Positions 1 to 8,592 of a stretch of 64,000 bases of DNA are shown here, one piece after another. Both the position numbers and the translations under genes were made by a program. This DNA is from Paenisporosarcina sp. HGH0030 (GTDB lineage Bacteria; Bacillota; Bacilli; Bacillales_A; Planococcaceae). Where the stretch lies: assembly GCF_000411295.1 (NCBI RefSeq), contig NZ_KE150421.1:809478-873477 (forward strand), read 5' to 3'. Each line of letters opens with the position of its first letter. The stretch's first letter is position 1. The notes beneath the pieces were generated by a model. The model saw nothing but the letters and a program-made list of their open reading frames with translations. It was not told the origin of the DNA and searched no databases.

Positions 1-268
1 CTGGGACAGCTGGTTTTGCTGGGACAGCTGGTTTTTGTGTTGGAACTTTAAATCCTGCAGCAAATAGCTGTGCATAAAGTTGATCTATCAATTGTTTTTC
101 CATGGCTGAGTTCGCCACCGGTTTTACTAGAGTACGTGTTGACCAGTCATAACTTGTATTAGTTAGACACGTGGGTTGATTTGATGAAAATGAAGCTTCT
201 GCGGTCGTACCTTGACTGAATGAGAACACCATAGCTCCCATTGTTAAACCTAGTAACATTTTTTTCAT
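1..268 (-). CDS. Secreted protein, N-terminal part only (gene runs off the window)
   Basis: An open frame on the minus strand starts at ATG 266-268 and continues past base 1, giving 89 codons. A good ribosome binding site (GAGGGAATAAC) precedes it. The first 25 residues form a signal peptide (MKKMLLGL then a hydrophobic stretch ending in TTAEA). Residues 60-75 resemble a short helical segment (KQLIDQLYAQLFAAG), followed by a Pro/Ala/Lys linker with repeated KPAVPA units. Bacillales proteins with this layout often carry a C-terminal CAP/SCP (YkwD-like) or cell-wall-binding domain, but that part lies outside the window, so function is unassigned. The linker repeat is also visible as a short direct repeat at bases 1-30. 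Confidence 0.75.
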   Translation of the reverse strand, partial: MKKMLLGLTMGAMVFSFSQGTTAEASFSSNQPTCLTNTSYDWSTRTLVKPVANSAMEKQLIDQLYAQLFAAGFKVPTQKPAVPAKPAVP

Positions 269-430
269 TTGTTATTCCCTCCTCTGCCACCTAGTCTATC
301 GGCTAAAACTATGAAAAAAATACCCATTCATTTCCACTGTTGCCAGAAGAAATGAAAAGGTACTCTTCAAGCGGTTTACACGACATCAATATTGAGTGGT
401 TTTAGGGAAATTACCATATCTTTCATTGAA

Positions 431-688
431 TTAACTATTGACGGACTGATAAACAGCCTCATAAACCTTCTTTAACCCCTCTTTTTCTACAGAAATGAGG
501 CTACTTCTATCGATTCTATCAAAAGCAATTTGTAATTTTTCATCAGCGCTTTTCCTAACACGTGGGTGGGTGAGCTCATCTAATAATTCGATTCTTATGC
601 TGTCTGATAATTGATCCATCGTTTCAATCAACTTAGTTCCTTGACGATATGGGAACAATGATTGATAAGCTAGTATCGTTTCATTCAT
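431..688 (-). CDS. Small hypothetical protein (85 aa) downstream of the G3E GTPase
   Basis: An 85-residue, mostly helical, soluble and charged protein with no signal peptide, membrane segment or metal-binding motif that I recognise. It starts 7 bases after the stop of the COG0523 GTPase and has the same orientation, so the two are probably co-transcribed and perhaps translationally coupled. The sequence before the start (AGGAAGCGAGTG) is a weak ribosome binding site. Several Leu/Ile heptad-like positions (MDQLSDSIRIELLDEL) suggest an all-alpha fold. I do not recognise the family. The link with a metallochaperone GTPase is inference from spacing only. Confidence 0.6.
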   Translation of the reverse strand: MNETILAYQSLFPYRQGTKLIETMDQLSDSIRIELLDELTHPRVRKSADEKLQIAFDRIDRSSLISVEKEGLKKVYEAVYQSVNS

Positions 689-695
689 GACTTAA

Positions 696-1592
696 TCACT
701 CGCTTCCTGGAACTTGCAGTTGTGCAATTTGTTCACCAATGACTATAATTGATGGCTCCATTTTCACATACTCAGGCAACCACTGCACCATTCCATACGA
801 ATATTGGAAAAGCATAGGGTTTTTCATGCCAATGATAGGAACGTAACCTTTCATGCGATATACGGAAGACGGCAATGTACGTAACCATTCTTCAAACTCT
901 TCTTTATCAATCGATTGTTTAAATGTAACTAGTCTTGTGGACAAGGCAAGTTCTTCACCGATACGGGCTTGATTAACATCTGTCTTTTGCACAGTGCCTT
1001 TCATTCTTTCTAACATGGCAAACGGACATTTTCCGTGAGATGTTTGAATAATTGTCGCAGAAGGATTGAAACTTTGTAATTCATATGTAATTTTCGCCTG
1101 TTGTGCATCAGACAGCAAATCCATTTTATTGGCTAACAATAAGTGCGCATGACGAATTTGTTCCAAAAAGAGAGCACGAATTTGTGGACGTAATGCTTGA
1201 CGATCTAACCAAAGCAAGCTGTCAACCACTGTCACGATTCCTTTGACATTTAATTGTTTCGCAAATAATGGTGAATAGACAGCATCCAGCGCTTCAACAG
1301 GATGTGCTGCACCGGTTGTTTCAATAATCAGTACATCGAATGCTTCGCCTGCCAACAATGTTTGTAATTGAGCCTCTGTCTGTTCAGAGCCTGTACAGCA
1401 GATGCATCCTTCCAACATTTCCTTCAATGGAATGTCTTCATCTACTGCCTGAGAATCAAATGGAAGTTTTCCTAGTTCATTCATCAATATCGCGGGTTTT
1501 AATCCTTTTTCTTTCAACTGTCGAATCGTATCTGTTAATAATGAGGTTTTTCCGCTTCCCAAAAAACCGCTGAATAAATAAACGTCTTTCAT
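696..1592 (-). CDS. COG0523 / CobW-family G3E GTPase, putative metallochaperone (YciC/YjiA-like)
   Basis: A 298-residue P-loop GTPase. Walker A is at residues 9-16 (GFLGSGKT), the family metal-binding motif CxCC is at C63, C65 and C66 (GCICC), the switch region reads TGAAHPVEALDA, and the base-specificity motif is NKMD. A short C-terminal CobW_C-like domain follows. COG0523 proteins use GTP hydrolysis to deliver metals, often zinc or cobalt, to client enzymes in the cytosol. The client is unknown here. The start ATG has an AAAGGGCG ribosome binding site. Upstream lies the ctpB terminator, so this gene and the 85-aa gene behind it probably form their own unit. I see no clear Zur box in the 20 bases between terminator and start. 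Confidence 0.88.
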   Translation of the reverse strand: MKDVYLFSGFLGSGKTSLLTDTIRQLKEKGLKPAILMNELGKLPFDSQAVDEDIPLKEMLEGCICCTGSEQTEAQLQTLLAGEAFDVLIIETTGAAHPVEALDAVYSPLFAKQLNVKGIVTVVDSLLWLDRQALRPQIRALFLEQIRHAHLLLANKMDLLSDAQQAKITYELQSFNPSATIIQTSHGKCPFAMLERMKGTVQKTDVNQARIGEELALSTRLVTFKQSIDKEEFEEWLRTLPSSVYRMKGYVPIIGMKNPMLFQYSYGMVQWLPEYVKMEPSIIVIGEQIAQLQVPGSE

Positions 1593-1612
1593 CGTGTACG
1601 CCCTTTCTGGTG

Positions 1613-1646
1613 AAAAAAGCTGGCCTCAAGTTGCAGGCCAGCTTTT
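1613..1646 (-). terminator. Rho-independent terminator after ctpB
   Basis: Perfect 8-bp arms GCTGGCCT (1619-1626) and AGGCCAGC (1635-1642) with an A-run at 1613-1618, which reads as a U-tract on the minus strand. It lies 3 bases after the ctpB stop. Confidence 0.85.
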
Positions 1647-1648
1647 GT

Positions 1649-3172
1649 TTATTTTGCTAGTTCTTCTAATACCAAATCTTTTGCTTTCAAAAGTTGTGGA
1701 TCATCCTTTTTGATTTTCACACGTAAACGGTCCATTAAGGCAAACGTAGAATCACCCGTCAAGACGCCCGTTTCTTCAAGTTTTGCTTCTTTTTGAACTT
1801 GTTTTACAGCAGCTTCAGTTTGATCATCAAACAGTCCATCCACTTTTCCTGTATCAATGCCAATTGCAGTAAGCATTTCTTCTGCAGCTTTCACTTGATC
1901 AGATAAAACGCCATTTTTCATTTCGATAGACGCATCCAAAAACGCAAGCTGCGTATAAGCTGGATATTCTACTTTCACGTCAGGGGCAATCCCTTTTTCG
2001 TGAATCCAATTGCCTTCAGGAGTTAACCATTTCGCAGTTGTGAATTTCATATTAGATCCATCTTTTAATTCATTTGCTGTTTGTACCGTTCCCTTACCGA
2101 ATGAATTTAAGCCTACCAATTTTGTACCGGCCGATTCACTCATTGCAGCTGCAAGAATCTCAGAAGCAGAAGCACTACCTTCATCTATTAATAAAGAAAC
2201 AGGTACTTTAACTTTCGTTCCATTCGTTGCATAGTAAATTTCTGCTTCCTTCCCTTTTTCCTGGGTCTGGAATAAAGGTTTGCCATCATCAACAAACAAA
2301 TTGGAGATATCAATAGCTGAAGTCAACAAGCCACCTGGATTTTGGCGTACGTCCAGCACTAATGCTTTCATTCCCGCTTCCTCCATATCAGTTATGGCTG
2401 CAAGCAGTTCATCATACGTATTGGTTGAGAAACTTGTAATTTGAATGTGTGCAACTTTACCTTCCAATAGCTCTGCATAAACAGTTTCAATCGGAATTTC
2501 GTCACGCACAATTTCAATTTCAAGCGGTTCTTTCATTTCACCACGTTGAATAGTCAACGAAACGGATGTGCCTTTTTCTCCACGAATCAGCAATACGGCT
2601 TCTGAAGCACTCATACCATGAATGTTTTTCCCATCAACAGCAATGATTTTGTCATTTGGCAAAATCCCTGCTTTTTCAGCTGGTGAATTTTTAATGGGTG
2701 ACACTACAGAGATAACTCCATTGCGTTCTTGTATTTCAGCACCGATACCCTGGAAACTTGAAGAAATACTTTCTTCGAATTGAGCAGCCTCATCTTGGTT
2801 CATATAATCGGAGTAAGGATCCCCCAGGGCTTCAATCATTCCATTGATTGCTCCATTGACAATAGCGTCTTGGTCAATATCAGCGTAGTAGCCAGCCTTC
2901 AATTCATCATACGCCTGGTATAACTTTGTAAACTCTCTTCTTTCAGGAGCTCCGACTTCGACTACCTTTTCATCGCCAAATGTTAAAGCAAAAATCGTTA
3001 ATCCTGCTGTACTCAAAATTAATGTGAAAATCAGCATGATGAAAAAGAAAGGTTTCAAGCGTATATACTTTCCTGCTGGTCCATCATGTTGTACATGTTC
3101 CGGTTGTTCAGGTTGTCCTTCTGTTTGTTCCGTATTGTTTTTCATTTCCTCCAAGTCATTCACCACTTTCAA
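1649..3172 (-). CDS. ctpB: S41-family C-terminal processing protease with PDZ and peptidoglycan-binding domains (CtpB-like)
   Basis: A 507-residue membrane-anchored serine protease. One transmembrane segment lies at about residues 42-64, a PDZ domain at about 135-215 (GIGAEIQERNGVISVVSPI), and the S41 catalytic core at 235-400 with the Ser-rich nucleophile motif GSASASEI (332-339) and catalytic Lys360 (FGKGTVQ). A PG_binding_1 domain is at about 425-480. In Bacillus, CtpB cuts SpoIVFA during sporulation; the family also trims other extracytoplasmic proteins. The start is uncertain: the listed TTG has no clear ribosome binding site, whereas ATG at codon 10 (base 3145) has GGAGG only 2 bases upstream. 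The protein would keep all domains either way. Confidence 0.9.
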   Translation of the reverse strand: MKVVNDLEEMKNNTEQTEGQPEQPEHVQHDGPAGKYIRLKPFFFIMLIFTLILSTAGLTIFALTFGDEKVVEVGAPERREFTKLYQAYDELKAGYYADIDQDAIVNGAINGMIEALGDPYSDYMNQDEAAQFEESISSSFQGIGAEIQERNGVISVVSPIKNSPAEKAGILPNDKIIAVDGKNIHGMSASEAVLLIRGEKGTSVSLTIQRGEMKEPLEIEIVRDEIPIETVYAELLEGKVAHIQITSFSTNTYDELLAAITDMEEAGMKALVLDVRQNPGGLLTSAIDISNLFVDDGKPLFQTQEKGKEAEIYYATNGTKVKVPVSLLIDEGSASASEILAAAMSESAGTKLVGLNSFGKGTVQTANELKDGSNMKFTTAKWLTPEGNWIHEKGIAPDVKVEYPAYTQLAFLDASIEMKNGVLSDQVKAAEEMLTAIGIDTGKVDGLFDDQTEAAVKQVQKEAKLEETGVLTGDSTFALMDRLRVKIKKDDPQLLKAKDLVLEELAK

Positions 3173-3242
3173 ATCGAAACCATTAAAATAAATGCTTCAA
3201 TAGTTATGTATAGTTTATCAGTTACTTCAAGTAAACGGAAAG

Positions 3243-3277
3243 AAAAAGGCTGTCAAAAAATGATATGACAGCCTTTT
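3243..3277 (-). terminator. Terminator after deoD
   Basis: Arms AAAAAGGCTGTCA and TGACAGCCTTTT around a 10-base loop, just beyond the deoD stop. The A-run gives a U-tract on the minus strand. Confidence 0.85.
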
Positions 3278-3289
3278 AAAATATTCTAA

Positions 3290-3994
3290 TTAATCTTGAA
3301 TTGCAGCATCCAATGCTACTTCAATCATGTCGTTAAATGTCAATTGACGTTCTTCAGAAGATGTTACTTCCCCTGTTAACAAGTGATCACTTACTGTTAG
3401 GATTGAAAGAGCTTGACGGCCAAATTTAGCTGCTAATGTATACAGAGCAGCTGACTCCATTTCAAGTGCCAAAATTCCATATTGAGCCCATTTTTCATGC
3501 TCAGCATGCTCGTTGTAGAATACATCCTCAGTGAATACATTACCTACTTTTAGATTCAAGCCTTTTTCTTTACCAGCATTGTAAGCTTTTAATAGTAAAT
3601 CGAAATCTGCTGTCGGTGCAAAGGTAACGCCGTTGAAAATGATATCGTTCATTTTGGAATCCGTTGAAGCACTTTGTGCAATGATTACATCACGGAGTTT
3701 AACGTCTTGGTGAATTGAACCACAAGTCCCTACACGAATTAATTTTTGAACATCATATTCAGCCATTAATTCTGTAACGTAAATCGAAATTGAAGGTACG
3801 CCCATTCCTGTTCCTTGTACAGAAATACGTTTCCCTTTGTAAGTTCCAGTGTATCCGAACATATTACGTACTTCATTGTACTGAACAACGTCTTCCAAAA
3901 ACGTTTCTGCAATGTATTTAGCACGTAGTGGATCTCCCGGTAATAAAATCGTATCAGCGATATCGCCTTTTTTAGCATTAATATGAACACTCAT
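3290..3994 (-). CDS. deoD: Purine nucleoside phosphorylase DeoD
   Basis: A 234-residue cytosolic phosphorylase of the PNP/UDP family (trimer-of-dimers DeoD type). It cleaves purine (deoxy)ribonucleosides with phosphate to base and (deoxy)ribose-1-phosphate in purine salvage. Recognisable segments are the N-terminal phosphate-binding loop ([14 protein letters not shown]), the RVGTCGSI motif and the nucleoside-binding [14 protein letters not shown] segment, followed by [11 protein letters not shown] with the catalytic Asp. Length and sequence match the family end to end. The gene is monocistronic with its own terminator; the ATG has a GAGG ribosome binding site. Confidence 0.96.
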   Translation of the reverse strand: MSVHINAKKGDIADTILLPGDPLRAKYIAETFLEDVVQYNEVRNMFGYTGTYKGKRISVQGTGMGVPSISIYVTELMAEYDVQKLIRVGTCGSIHQDVKLRDVIIAQSASTDSKMNDIIFNGVTFAPTADFDLLLKAYNAGKEKGLNLKVGNVFTEDVFYNEHAEHEKWAQYGILALEMESAALYTLAAKFGRQALSILTVSDHLLTGEVTSSEERQLTFNDMIEVALDAAIQD

Positions 3995-4063
3995 CTTTGT
4001 AACCTCACTTTATAAACATTTCCGTACTATCATACTGTTTTTTGTGTCGATATGCAAACTGTG

Positions 4064-4834
4064 TTAAACGTAACGAGCAATTTCCTGATTTAATCGGGAC
4101 TCAAGAGATGATAAATCAGTTTTTGACAAAGTCATACGGATATATGACTCATCCATATTCAGTGCTTCCGAGAACAAGCTACCCAAGCCTCGCACTTTAC
4201 GATCGACTTGGATAAGTAATTCAACCTGATCCAATCCTTTTGGAATAAACGTAAGTTCAATTTCATCAAATTTCCCTCTAAATGGTCCAGATGCTACAAA
4301 AAACTCGAATTCCTGAACGAAAGGAGTAATACCTCTGTATGCACGCGGTGCTTCTTCACAATCCACTTTACGTAATTTAAGACCTAAATTTTGAGCAGCA
4401 GTCAACCCAGCCTGTACAAAAGCATTCGGTCGGATTTCAATTATATCTTTATCTCCAGGATCCACTGCATTTTTAATGTCAAGACCGGTTTGTAACCAAA
4501 CTCTCGTTCTTCCCATGGTGACCGGAGTAATGAGCGGAAGATTGAATGAAAATGGAAATGCCTTTTTCTCTCCTTTTTCAATCGTGAATGGTTCGTTTAA
4601 TTTGTGTGAATAAATTGCGACTGAATCTGTGTATTTATTGTCGTTCGATTCGCGTTCGTACGTGGTATAAACTTTAATATAAATACTATCCACGTTTTGA
4701 GATGTGTTTCCCCCAACCACTTCAGTGACTCCTGAGATCAATTCACCTGCAACAAAAGCAGAATCGTTCAGTTTTGTATCTACTCTTGCATTACCCACAC
4801 CTACAGATGCTAATACTTTATTGAAAATCGACAT
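4064..4834 (-). CDS. spo0M: Sporulation-control protein Spo0M
   Basis: A Spo0M-family protein with an arrestin-like beta-sandwich fold (SVGVGNARVDTKL near the N-terminus, PGDKDIIEI in the middle, FSEALNMDES near the C-terminus). In B. subtilis Spo0M influences sporulation and cell division; its biochemical role is not settled. The frame opens at 4840, but AGGAGG at 4842-4847 sits only 1 base before that ATG and 7 bases before the ATG at 4832-4834, so I place the start at 4834 (256 aa, beginning MSIFNKV). Presence of spo0M agrees with a spore-forming lineage but does not prove sporulation. Confidence 0.9.
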   Translation of the reverse strand: MSIFNKVLASVGVGNARVDTKLNDSAFVAGELISGVTEVVGGNTSQNVDSIYIKVYTTYERESNDNKYTDSVAIYSHKLNEPFTIEKGEKKAFPFSFNLPLITPVTMGRTRVWLQTGLDIKNAVDPGDKDIIEIRPNAFVQAGLTAAQNLGLKLRKVDCEEAPRAYRGITPFVQEFEFFVASGPFRGKFDEIELTFIPKGLDQVELLIQVDRKVRGLGSLFSEALNMDESYIRMTLSKTDLSSLESRLNQEIARYV

Positions 4835-4866
4835 ATACATTCCTCCTAATTAGTTTCTATACATAT

Positions 4867-5097
4867 TTACGATTGAGAAAGGACATTTGTTTCATATAAC
4901 GACCAAATTTCATCAAAAATACTTGCGCTCATATCGGGGTGCGCCAATTCTTCAATGTAACGGGAAATTTCTTCAAAATCGGAAGATTGCTTTGGGAAAG
5001 GCAAATCCTGAAACATAACTTCCGCAAACATAGCCTTAAGATCCGATTTTGGTCCTCCTCTGAAAGTCAGGGTGTATTTATAGAATGTATGATTCAT
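4867..5097 (-). CDS. YozE-family (UPF0346) SAM-like small protein
   Basis: A protein of 76 residues starting MNHTFYKY. It matches the YozE/DUF1250 family by the pattern FYKYTLTFRGG, FPKQSSDFEEISRYIE and FDEIWSLYE; the B. subtilis homologue has a SAM-like helical fold of unknown function. The frame can be extended 4 codons upstream to a TTG that overlaps the ribosome binding site GGAGG, but the ATG at 5095-5097 lies 5 bases after GGAGG and is the better start. It stands alone between spo0M and msrB. Confidence 0.82.
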   Translation of the reverse strand: MNHTFYKYTLTFRGGPKSDLKAMFAEVMFQDLPFPKQSSDFEEISRYIEELAHPDMSASIFDEIWSLYETNVLSQS

Positions 5098-5170
5098 ATT
5101 AACCTCCAAAGAAAGTGTTCTTATATTCTATATATACAGGTTTTCCAACATAAAGTAAAAGTCTAAGCAG

Positions 5171-5212
5171 AGGAAAAAGCTAAACTCTTAGTTATTCGAG
5201 TTTAGCTTTTCC
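5171..5212 (-). terminator. Terminator after msrB
   Basis: Long arms AGGAAAAAGCTAAACTC and GAGTTTAGCTTTTCCT around a 10-base loop. The structure is near-symmetric and could also stop transcription entering from the plus strand. Confidence 0.8.
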
Positions 5213-5213
5213 T

Positions 5214-5636
5214 TTAAAAGTAACTTAAATATTCACTGTATCCTTCTTCTTGCAACTTCTCTTTCGGAATGAATTTCAATGCCGCTGAATTAATGCAATA
5301 ACGTAAACCTTCAGGACCTGGCCCATCCGGAAAAACGTGTCCTAAATGCGAATTGGCTGTTTTACTTCTTACTTCAGTCCTAGTCATGCCGTGAGAAACA
5401 TCCGTATGTTCAGTTACTTCCGGACCATCGATAGGCTTAGTGAAACTTGGCCATCCGCAGCCAGCATCATATTTATCTTTTGAACTGAACAAGGGTATTC
5501 CGGAAACAATATCAACATAAATACCTTCATTAAAATGTTGATCAAATTCATTGCGATGTGGCGGCTCTGTTCCATTTTCTTGAGTTACGTGATATTGCAT
5601 AGGTGTCAGTTTATTTTTTAAATCTTCTTTAGTCAT
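5214..5636 (-). CDS. msrB: Peptide-methionine (R)-S-oxide reductase MsrB
   Basis: A 140-residue MsrB. The fold is recognisable from the start ([12 protein letters not shown]), the GCGWPSF motif, and the catalytic region [13 protein letters not shown] with the nucleophilic Cys. The CxxC zinc pairs of many MsrBs are absent, as in the B. subtilis-type short form. It reduces methionine-R-sulfoxide in oxidised proteins using thioredoxin. Its ATG overlaps the msrA stop (ATGA overlap at 5633-5636), so the two stereospecific repair enzymes are translationally coupled. Ribosome binding site GGGGTG lies 7 bases upstream. Confidence 0.95.
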   Translation of the reverse strand: MTKEDLKNKLTPMQYHVTQENGTEPPHRNEFDQHFNEGIYVDIVSGIPLFSSKDKYDAGCGWPSFTKPIDGPEVTEHTDVSHGMTRTEVRSKTANSHLGHVFPDGPGPEGLRYCINSAALKFIPKEKLQEEGYSEYLSYF

Positions 5637-6163
5637 TTTTGGTCACCCCACATTTTTTGTTTAAATCCTGCTCTTCCGGATCCTACCTGATACCGTTCGT
5701 AGTGTGTTGGATTTTTTTTATAATAGTCCTGATGATACTGTTCTGCTGGATAAAATGCTTTCACTTCCACAATCGGGGTGACAATTGGATGCGAGAATTT
5801 TCCGCTGTCTTGTAATTCTTGTTTGGATCTTTCAGCAATCTGTCTTTGTTCTTCACTATGGTAAAAAATTGCGGTCTCATAGGATGATCCGCGATCAAAA
5901 AATTGACCTCCAGGATCTGTCGGGTCAATTTGCATCCAAAACAGTTCAACAAGTTGTTCGTAAGGAAACAAATTTGAATCAAAGGTAATCTGTACAGCTT
6001 CTTTATGTCCAGTAGAATTCGTGCATACTTGTTCGTACGTCGGATTCTCTACATCTCCACCTGTATATCCTGAAATAACTGAATGGATGCCTTCATACGA
6101 GTCAAATGGCTTCACCATGCACCAGAAACATCCACCTGCAAATGTTGCTTTTTCAATGGTCAT
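5633..6163 (-). CDS. msrA: Peptide-methionine (S)-S-oxide reductase MsrA
   Basis: A 176-residue MsrA with the hallmark GGCFWC motif at residues 9-14 holding the catalytic Cys. Further family segments are [15 protein letters not shown], the [20 protein letters not shown] region and [12 protein letters not shown]. It reduces methionine-S-sulfoxide, complementing MsrB. The frame is open to 6214, but AAAGGAGG lies 7 bases before the ATG at 6161-6163, which gives the family-typical N-terminus [11 protein letters not shown]. Order ypmS-msrA-msrB with small gaps suggests one operon; B. subtilis keeps these genes together as well. Confidence 0.96.
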   Translation of the reverse strand: MTIEKATFAGGCFWCMVKPFDSYEGIHSVISGYTGGDVENPTYEQVCTNSTGHKEAVQITFDSNLFPYEQLVELFWMQIDPTDPGGQFFDRGSSYETAIFYHSEEQRQIAERSKQELQDSGKFSHPIVTPIVEVKAFYPAEQYHQDYYKKNPTHYERYQVGSGRAGFKQKMWGDQK

Positions 6164-6176
6164 GAGTAGACCTCCT

Positions 6177-6749
6177 TTAGTTACTCGGAACAAGTATCTC
6201 GAGAGTGATTTCATCTTTTTGTAGATTAAATTCTTTTGCTTTAACTTTCACATTGGATTTCATCGGAATACGGGATAGATCGATATACACATCTTCTTCA
6301 TCCGGTCGTACAATCATCCATTCAGGCAAAGTTACGGAATCCTTCAGTAAGTTTAACACGTATTTTGGATCAAGCTCTAATGGACCGACTTCTACGCCTG
6401 TTTGAACCAGTCTCAAGTTGCCATTCGGCTCGACCAGCGGATCAAATTTCATGATGACGGGAAGTTTGGTTGAAAAAATAGTAAGTTCAGTAGACAGAAG
6501 TATTTGATCCTCCACACTTAGAACGACTGGCATCGGCTTTATATTTATCGCTTCACTTATGTACGAATTAGCAATGCCTTCAAAATCTTCTTTGGTGGTC
6601 TTTAGCGTCAACACATTTCCATCGGAAGTTGCCTGTGGTTCAGGAATAATCGTTTTTTCAGAAGGTGAAGTCATCCAAATAACAAAAACAACTACAGAAG
6701 TGATTATTAGTGCAATTAATAGTAAAAAAGCAACTTTCCATCCATTCAT
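6177..6749 (-). CDS. ypmS: YpmS-family membrane-anchored protein (DUF2140)
   Basis: A 190-residue protein with one N-terminal transmembrane helix (about residues 5-27) and an extracytoplasmic beta-rich domain. It matches YpmS in length, topology and in segments such as GVEVGPLELDPKYVLNLL and LPEWMIVRPDEEDVYIDLS. Function is unknown. It lies between the SGNH lipoprotein YpmR and msrA with 15- and 13-base gaps, probably in one transcript, so YpmR and YpmS may act together at the outer face of the membrane; that is inference from conserved linkage. Confidence 0.82.
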   Translation of the reverse strand: MNGWKVAFLLLIALIITSVVVFVIWMTSPSEKTIIPEPQATSDGNVLTLKTTKEDFEGIANSYISEAINIKPMPVVLSVEDQILLSTELTIFSTKLPVIMKFDPLVEPNGNLRLVQTGVEVGPLELDPKYVLNLLKDSVTLPEWMIVRPDEEDVYIDLSRIPMKSNVKVKAKEFNLQKDEITLEILVPSN

Positions 6750-6764
6750 TAATATGTCAACTCC

Positions 6765-7580
6765 TTAAAAATCCTTTTCCCCTTTTGCTAAGTGTTTTAA
6801 ACCGCAAGATTCAAGGGATTCCAGTATGCGGTCTTTCATTTGTTCATAGCCTTTACTATTTGGATGAAAAAAATCCGTATGATATACCATGTTTTCGTTC
6901 GAGTTGAATAAATCGCTTACAGGTACAAAACAAGCATTTACGTCGGTGTAAGAAGTGTTAAGAATTGCTTCGTTCCAATTCATCATGATTTGATCAAACT
7001 CATTTTTTTCATTTGTCACAACCGTAAACGGATTGTATAAGCCAACCATGAGAATGGGTGAATTCGGGTTGACTTTTCTGATTTCCATGAGAATTTCCGA
7101 ATAACGCTCAGAGAATTTCACTAACTCTTTCTGAAAAGCAGCAATTCGCAATTGAAATAAATCTTGCTTGACGATGCGCATGATGTCGTTTCCACCGATT
7201 GTCACAATGATTAAATCAGCTTCCTGAATGGGTTCGTTAATGTCACCAGATTTAAGTTGCTTCAATAATTGGTCACTTCGCTTTCCCCTCTTCGCTTCGT
7301 TCCTTAAGTCAACTTCACGGATTCCTTGAAAATTTTCCATTTCAGACGCCAGGCGTCCCAAATACCCTCCCAATTTCCGTTCATCCCCTACTCCTTGTGT
7401 TAAAGAATCGCCTAAACCAACTAGCATGATATCATCTGGAAAGAACGTTTCACTTATAAAGAAATCTTTCATTGCAAATGGTTGTCTTGATGAAAAATCG
7501 GGGCTGCTTATTTGGCCAAATTGACATCCTGTCAAGATGAATACGCTCACCAAGATGACAAGTATCAATCGTTTTATCAT
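6765..7580 (-). CDS. ypmR: YpmR-like SGNH/GDSL hydrolase lipoprotein
   Basis: A 271-residue lipoprotein. The true start is the ATG at 7578-7580, preceded by GGGAGAGG; an upstream extension to 7691 overlaps degV and its terminator and is not credible. The N-terminus MIKRLILVILVSVFILTGC ends in a lipobox (LTGC). SGNH blocks are present: GLGDSLTQG (catalytic Ser), GGND (oxyanion Asn), and TDFFHPNSKGY (Asp/His pair). The family comprises esterases and acyl hydrolases working outside the cell membrane; the substrate is unknown. It is probably co-transcribed with ypmS. Confidence 0.9.
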   Translation of the reverse strand: MIKRLILVILVSVFILTGCQFGQISSPDFSSRQPFAMKDFFISETFFPDDIMLVGLGDSLTQGVGDERKLGGYLGRLASEMENFQGIREVDLRNEAKRGKRSDQLLKQLKSGDINEPIQEADLIIVTIGGNDIMRIVKQDLFQLRIAAFQKELVKFSERYSEILMEIRKVNPNSPILMVGLYNPFTVVTNEKNEFDQIMMNWNEAILNTSYTDVNACFVPVSDLFNSNENMVYHTDFFHPNSKGYEQMKDRILESLESCGLKHLAKGEKDF

Positions 7581-7599
7581 TTTCCCTCTCCCTCTCATT

Positions 7600-7625
7600 A
7601 TAAAAGCAGGGATCTCTCCCTGCTC
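7600..7625 (-). terminator. Terminator between degV and ypmR
   Basis: Perfect 8-bp arms AGCAGGGA (7605-7612) and TCCCTGCT (7617-7624) with a 4-base loop and a short U-tract on the minus strand (TTTTAT). It lies 11 bases after the degV stop and overlaps the leader of ypmR, so it may only partly separate the two. Confidence 0.75.
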
Positions 7626-7635
7626 GTTTCCTTCT

Positions 7636-8475
7636 TTATTCGACGGTGTACATAAAACCAATAGCGCCCATACCAGTATGGGTACTAACAATTGGCGTCG
7701 TATATCCTATTGAAACATCATGAAAACTGGATTCCTCAATTAATTTTTTCAATGGATCTGCCATCGCAAAGCCGTTAGCTTGGGAGATGCCCACAGCTTT
7801 CACTTTTTTACCTTTTGTGTCTTCTAAAAACTGCTTATATAAATATTGAACCACTTGTTTATGGCTTCTTGCTTTATGGACGGGAGTGTATTCTCCTCCT
7901 TCTAGCGAGGCAATTGGTTTAATTGACAACAATGAGCCTACTAATGCTTTCCCTTTGCCAATACGGCCACCTTTAACCAAATTTTCCAACGTATCAACAA
8001 CAACAAAAAGATTTGTGTTCTCACGCATGATGTCCAGCTTCTTTACAATTTCCTCAACTGTCGCACCTTGTTGTGCCAATTGTGCTGCTTCTAAAACTTG
8101 AAATGATAAAGCATATGAAATAAATCGTGAGTCAATCACTGTTACGTCAGAATTGGTCATTTCAGCAGCTGCTTGTGCTGATTTAACCGTTCCACTCATA
8201 CCACCAGTCATGTGTATGGAAATGATTTGATCCCCATTCTTCCCTAACTCATCGTAGAGTTCCTGGAATACGCCAACTGCCGGCTGTGAACTTTTTGGCA
8301 GTTCCTTTGATGTCTTCATCATTTCCAAAAACGAATCTCCCTGGATGTCCACTCTATCAATGTATGTCTTTCCATCGATTTGTATCGTTAAGGGTACAAC
8401 ATGGATTGAATGCTGAGTAATTTGTTCAGCCGTTAAATCTGCTGTTGAATCGGTTACGATATGTATTTTCGCCAA
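7636..8475 (-). CDS. DegV-family fatty-acid-binding protein (FakB-like)
   Basis: A protein of about 279 residues. The N-terminal IHIVTDSTADLT and the GGMSGTVKSA motif are diagnostic of DegV/FakB proteins, which bind a fatty acid and present it to the FakA kinase for phosphorylation. The first half is an EDD fold; the second half includes FVVVDTLENLVKGGRIGKG. The start is probably TTG at 8473-8475, because AAAGGTG lies about 8 bases upstream and the product then begins LAKIHIVTDS; a GTG at 8484 is too close to that site. fakA is not in the window. Confidence 0.88.
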   Translation of the reverse strand: MAKIHIVTDSTADLTAEQITQHSIHVVPLTIQIDGKTYIDRVDIQGDSFLEMMKTSKELPKSSQPAVGVFQELYDELGKNGDQIISIHMTGGMSGTVKSAQAAAEMTNSDVTVIDSRFISYALSFQVLEAAQLAQQGATVEEIVKKLDIMRENTNLFVVVDTLENLVKGGRIGKGKALVGSLLSIKPIASLEGGEYTPVHKARSHKQVVQYLYKQFLEDTKGKKVKAVGISQANGFAMADPLKKLIEESSFHDVSIGYTTPIVSTHTGMGAIGFMYTVE

Positions 8476-8592
8476 GCCGGTCACACCTTTCTCTTCATAT
8501 AGTTATTATAAAAAAGATTTGAAGGAAATGTAAACTATTAGAGCTGTCCAATATGAGCCATGTACTTACAAAACAGACGATTGTCATCAGCA

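Noticed and set aside
1-30. Direct repeat CTGGGACAGCTGG as a possible start of a repeat array
   Set aside because: It encodes the KPAVPA linker of the truncated secreted protein on the minus strand and is explained by coding.
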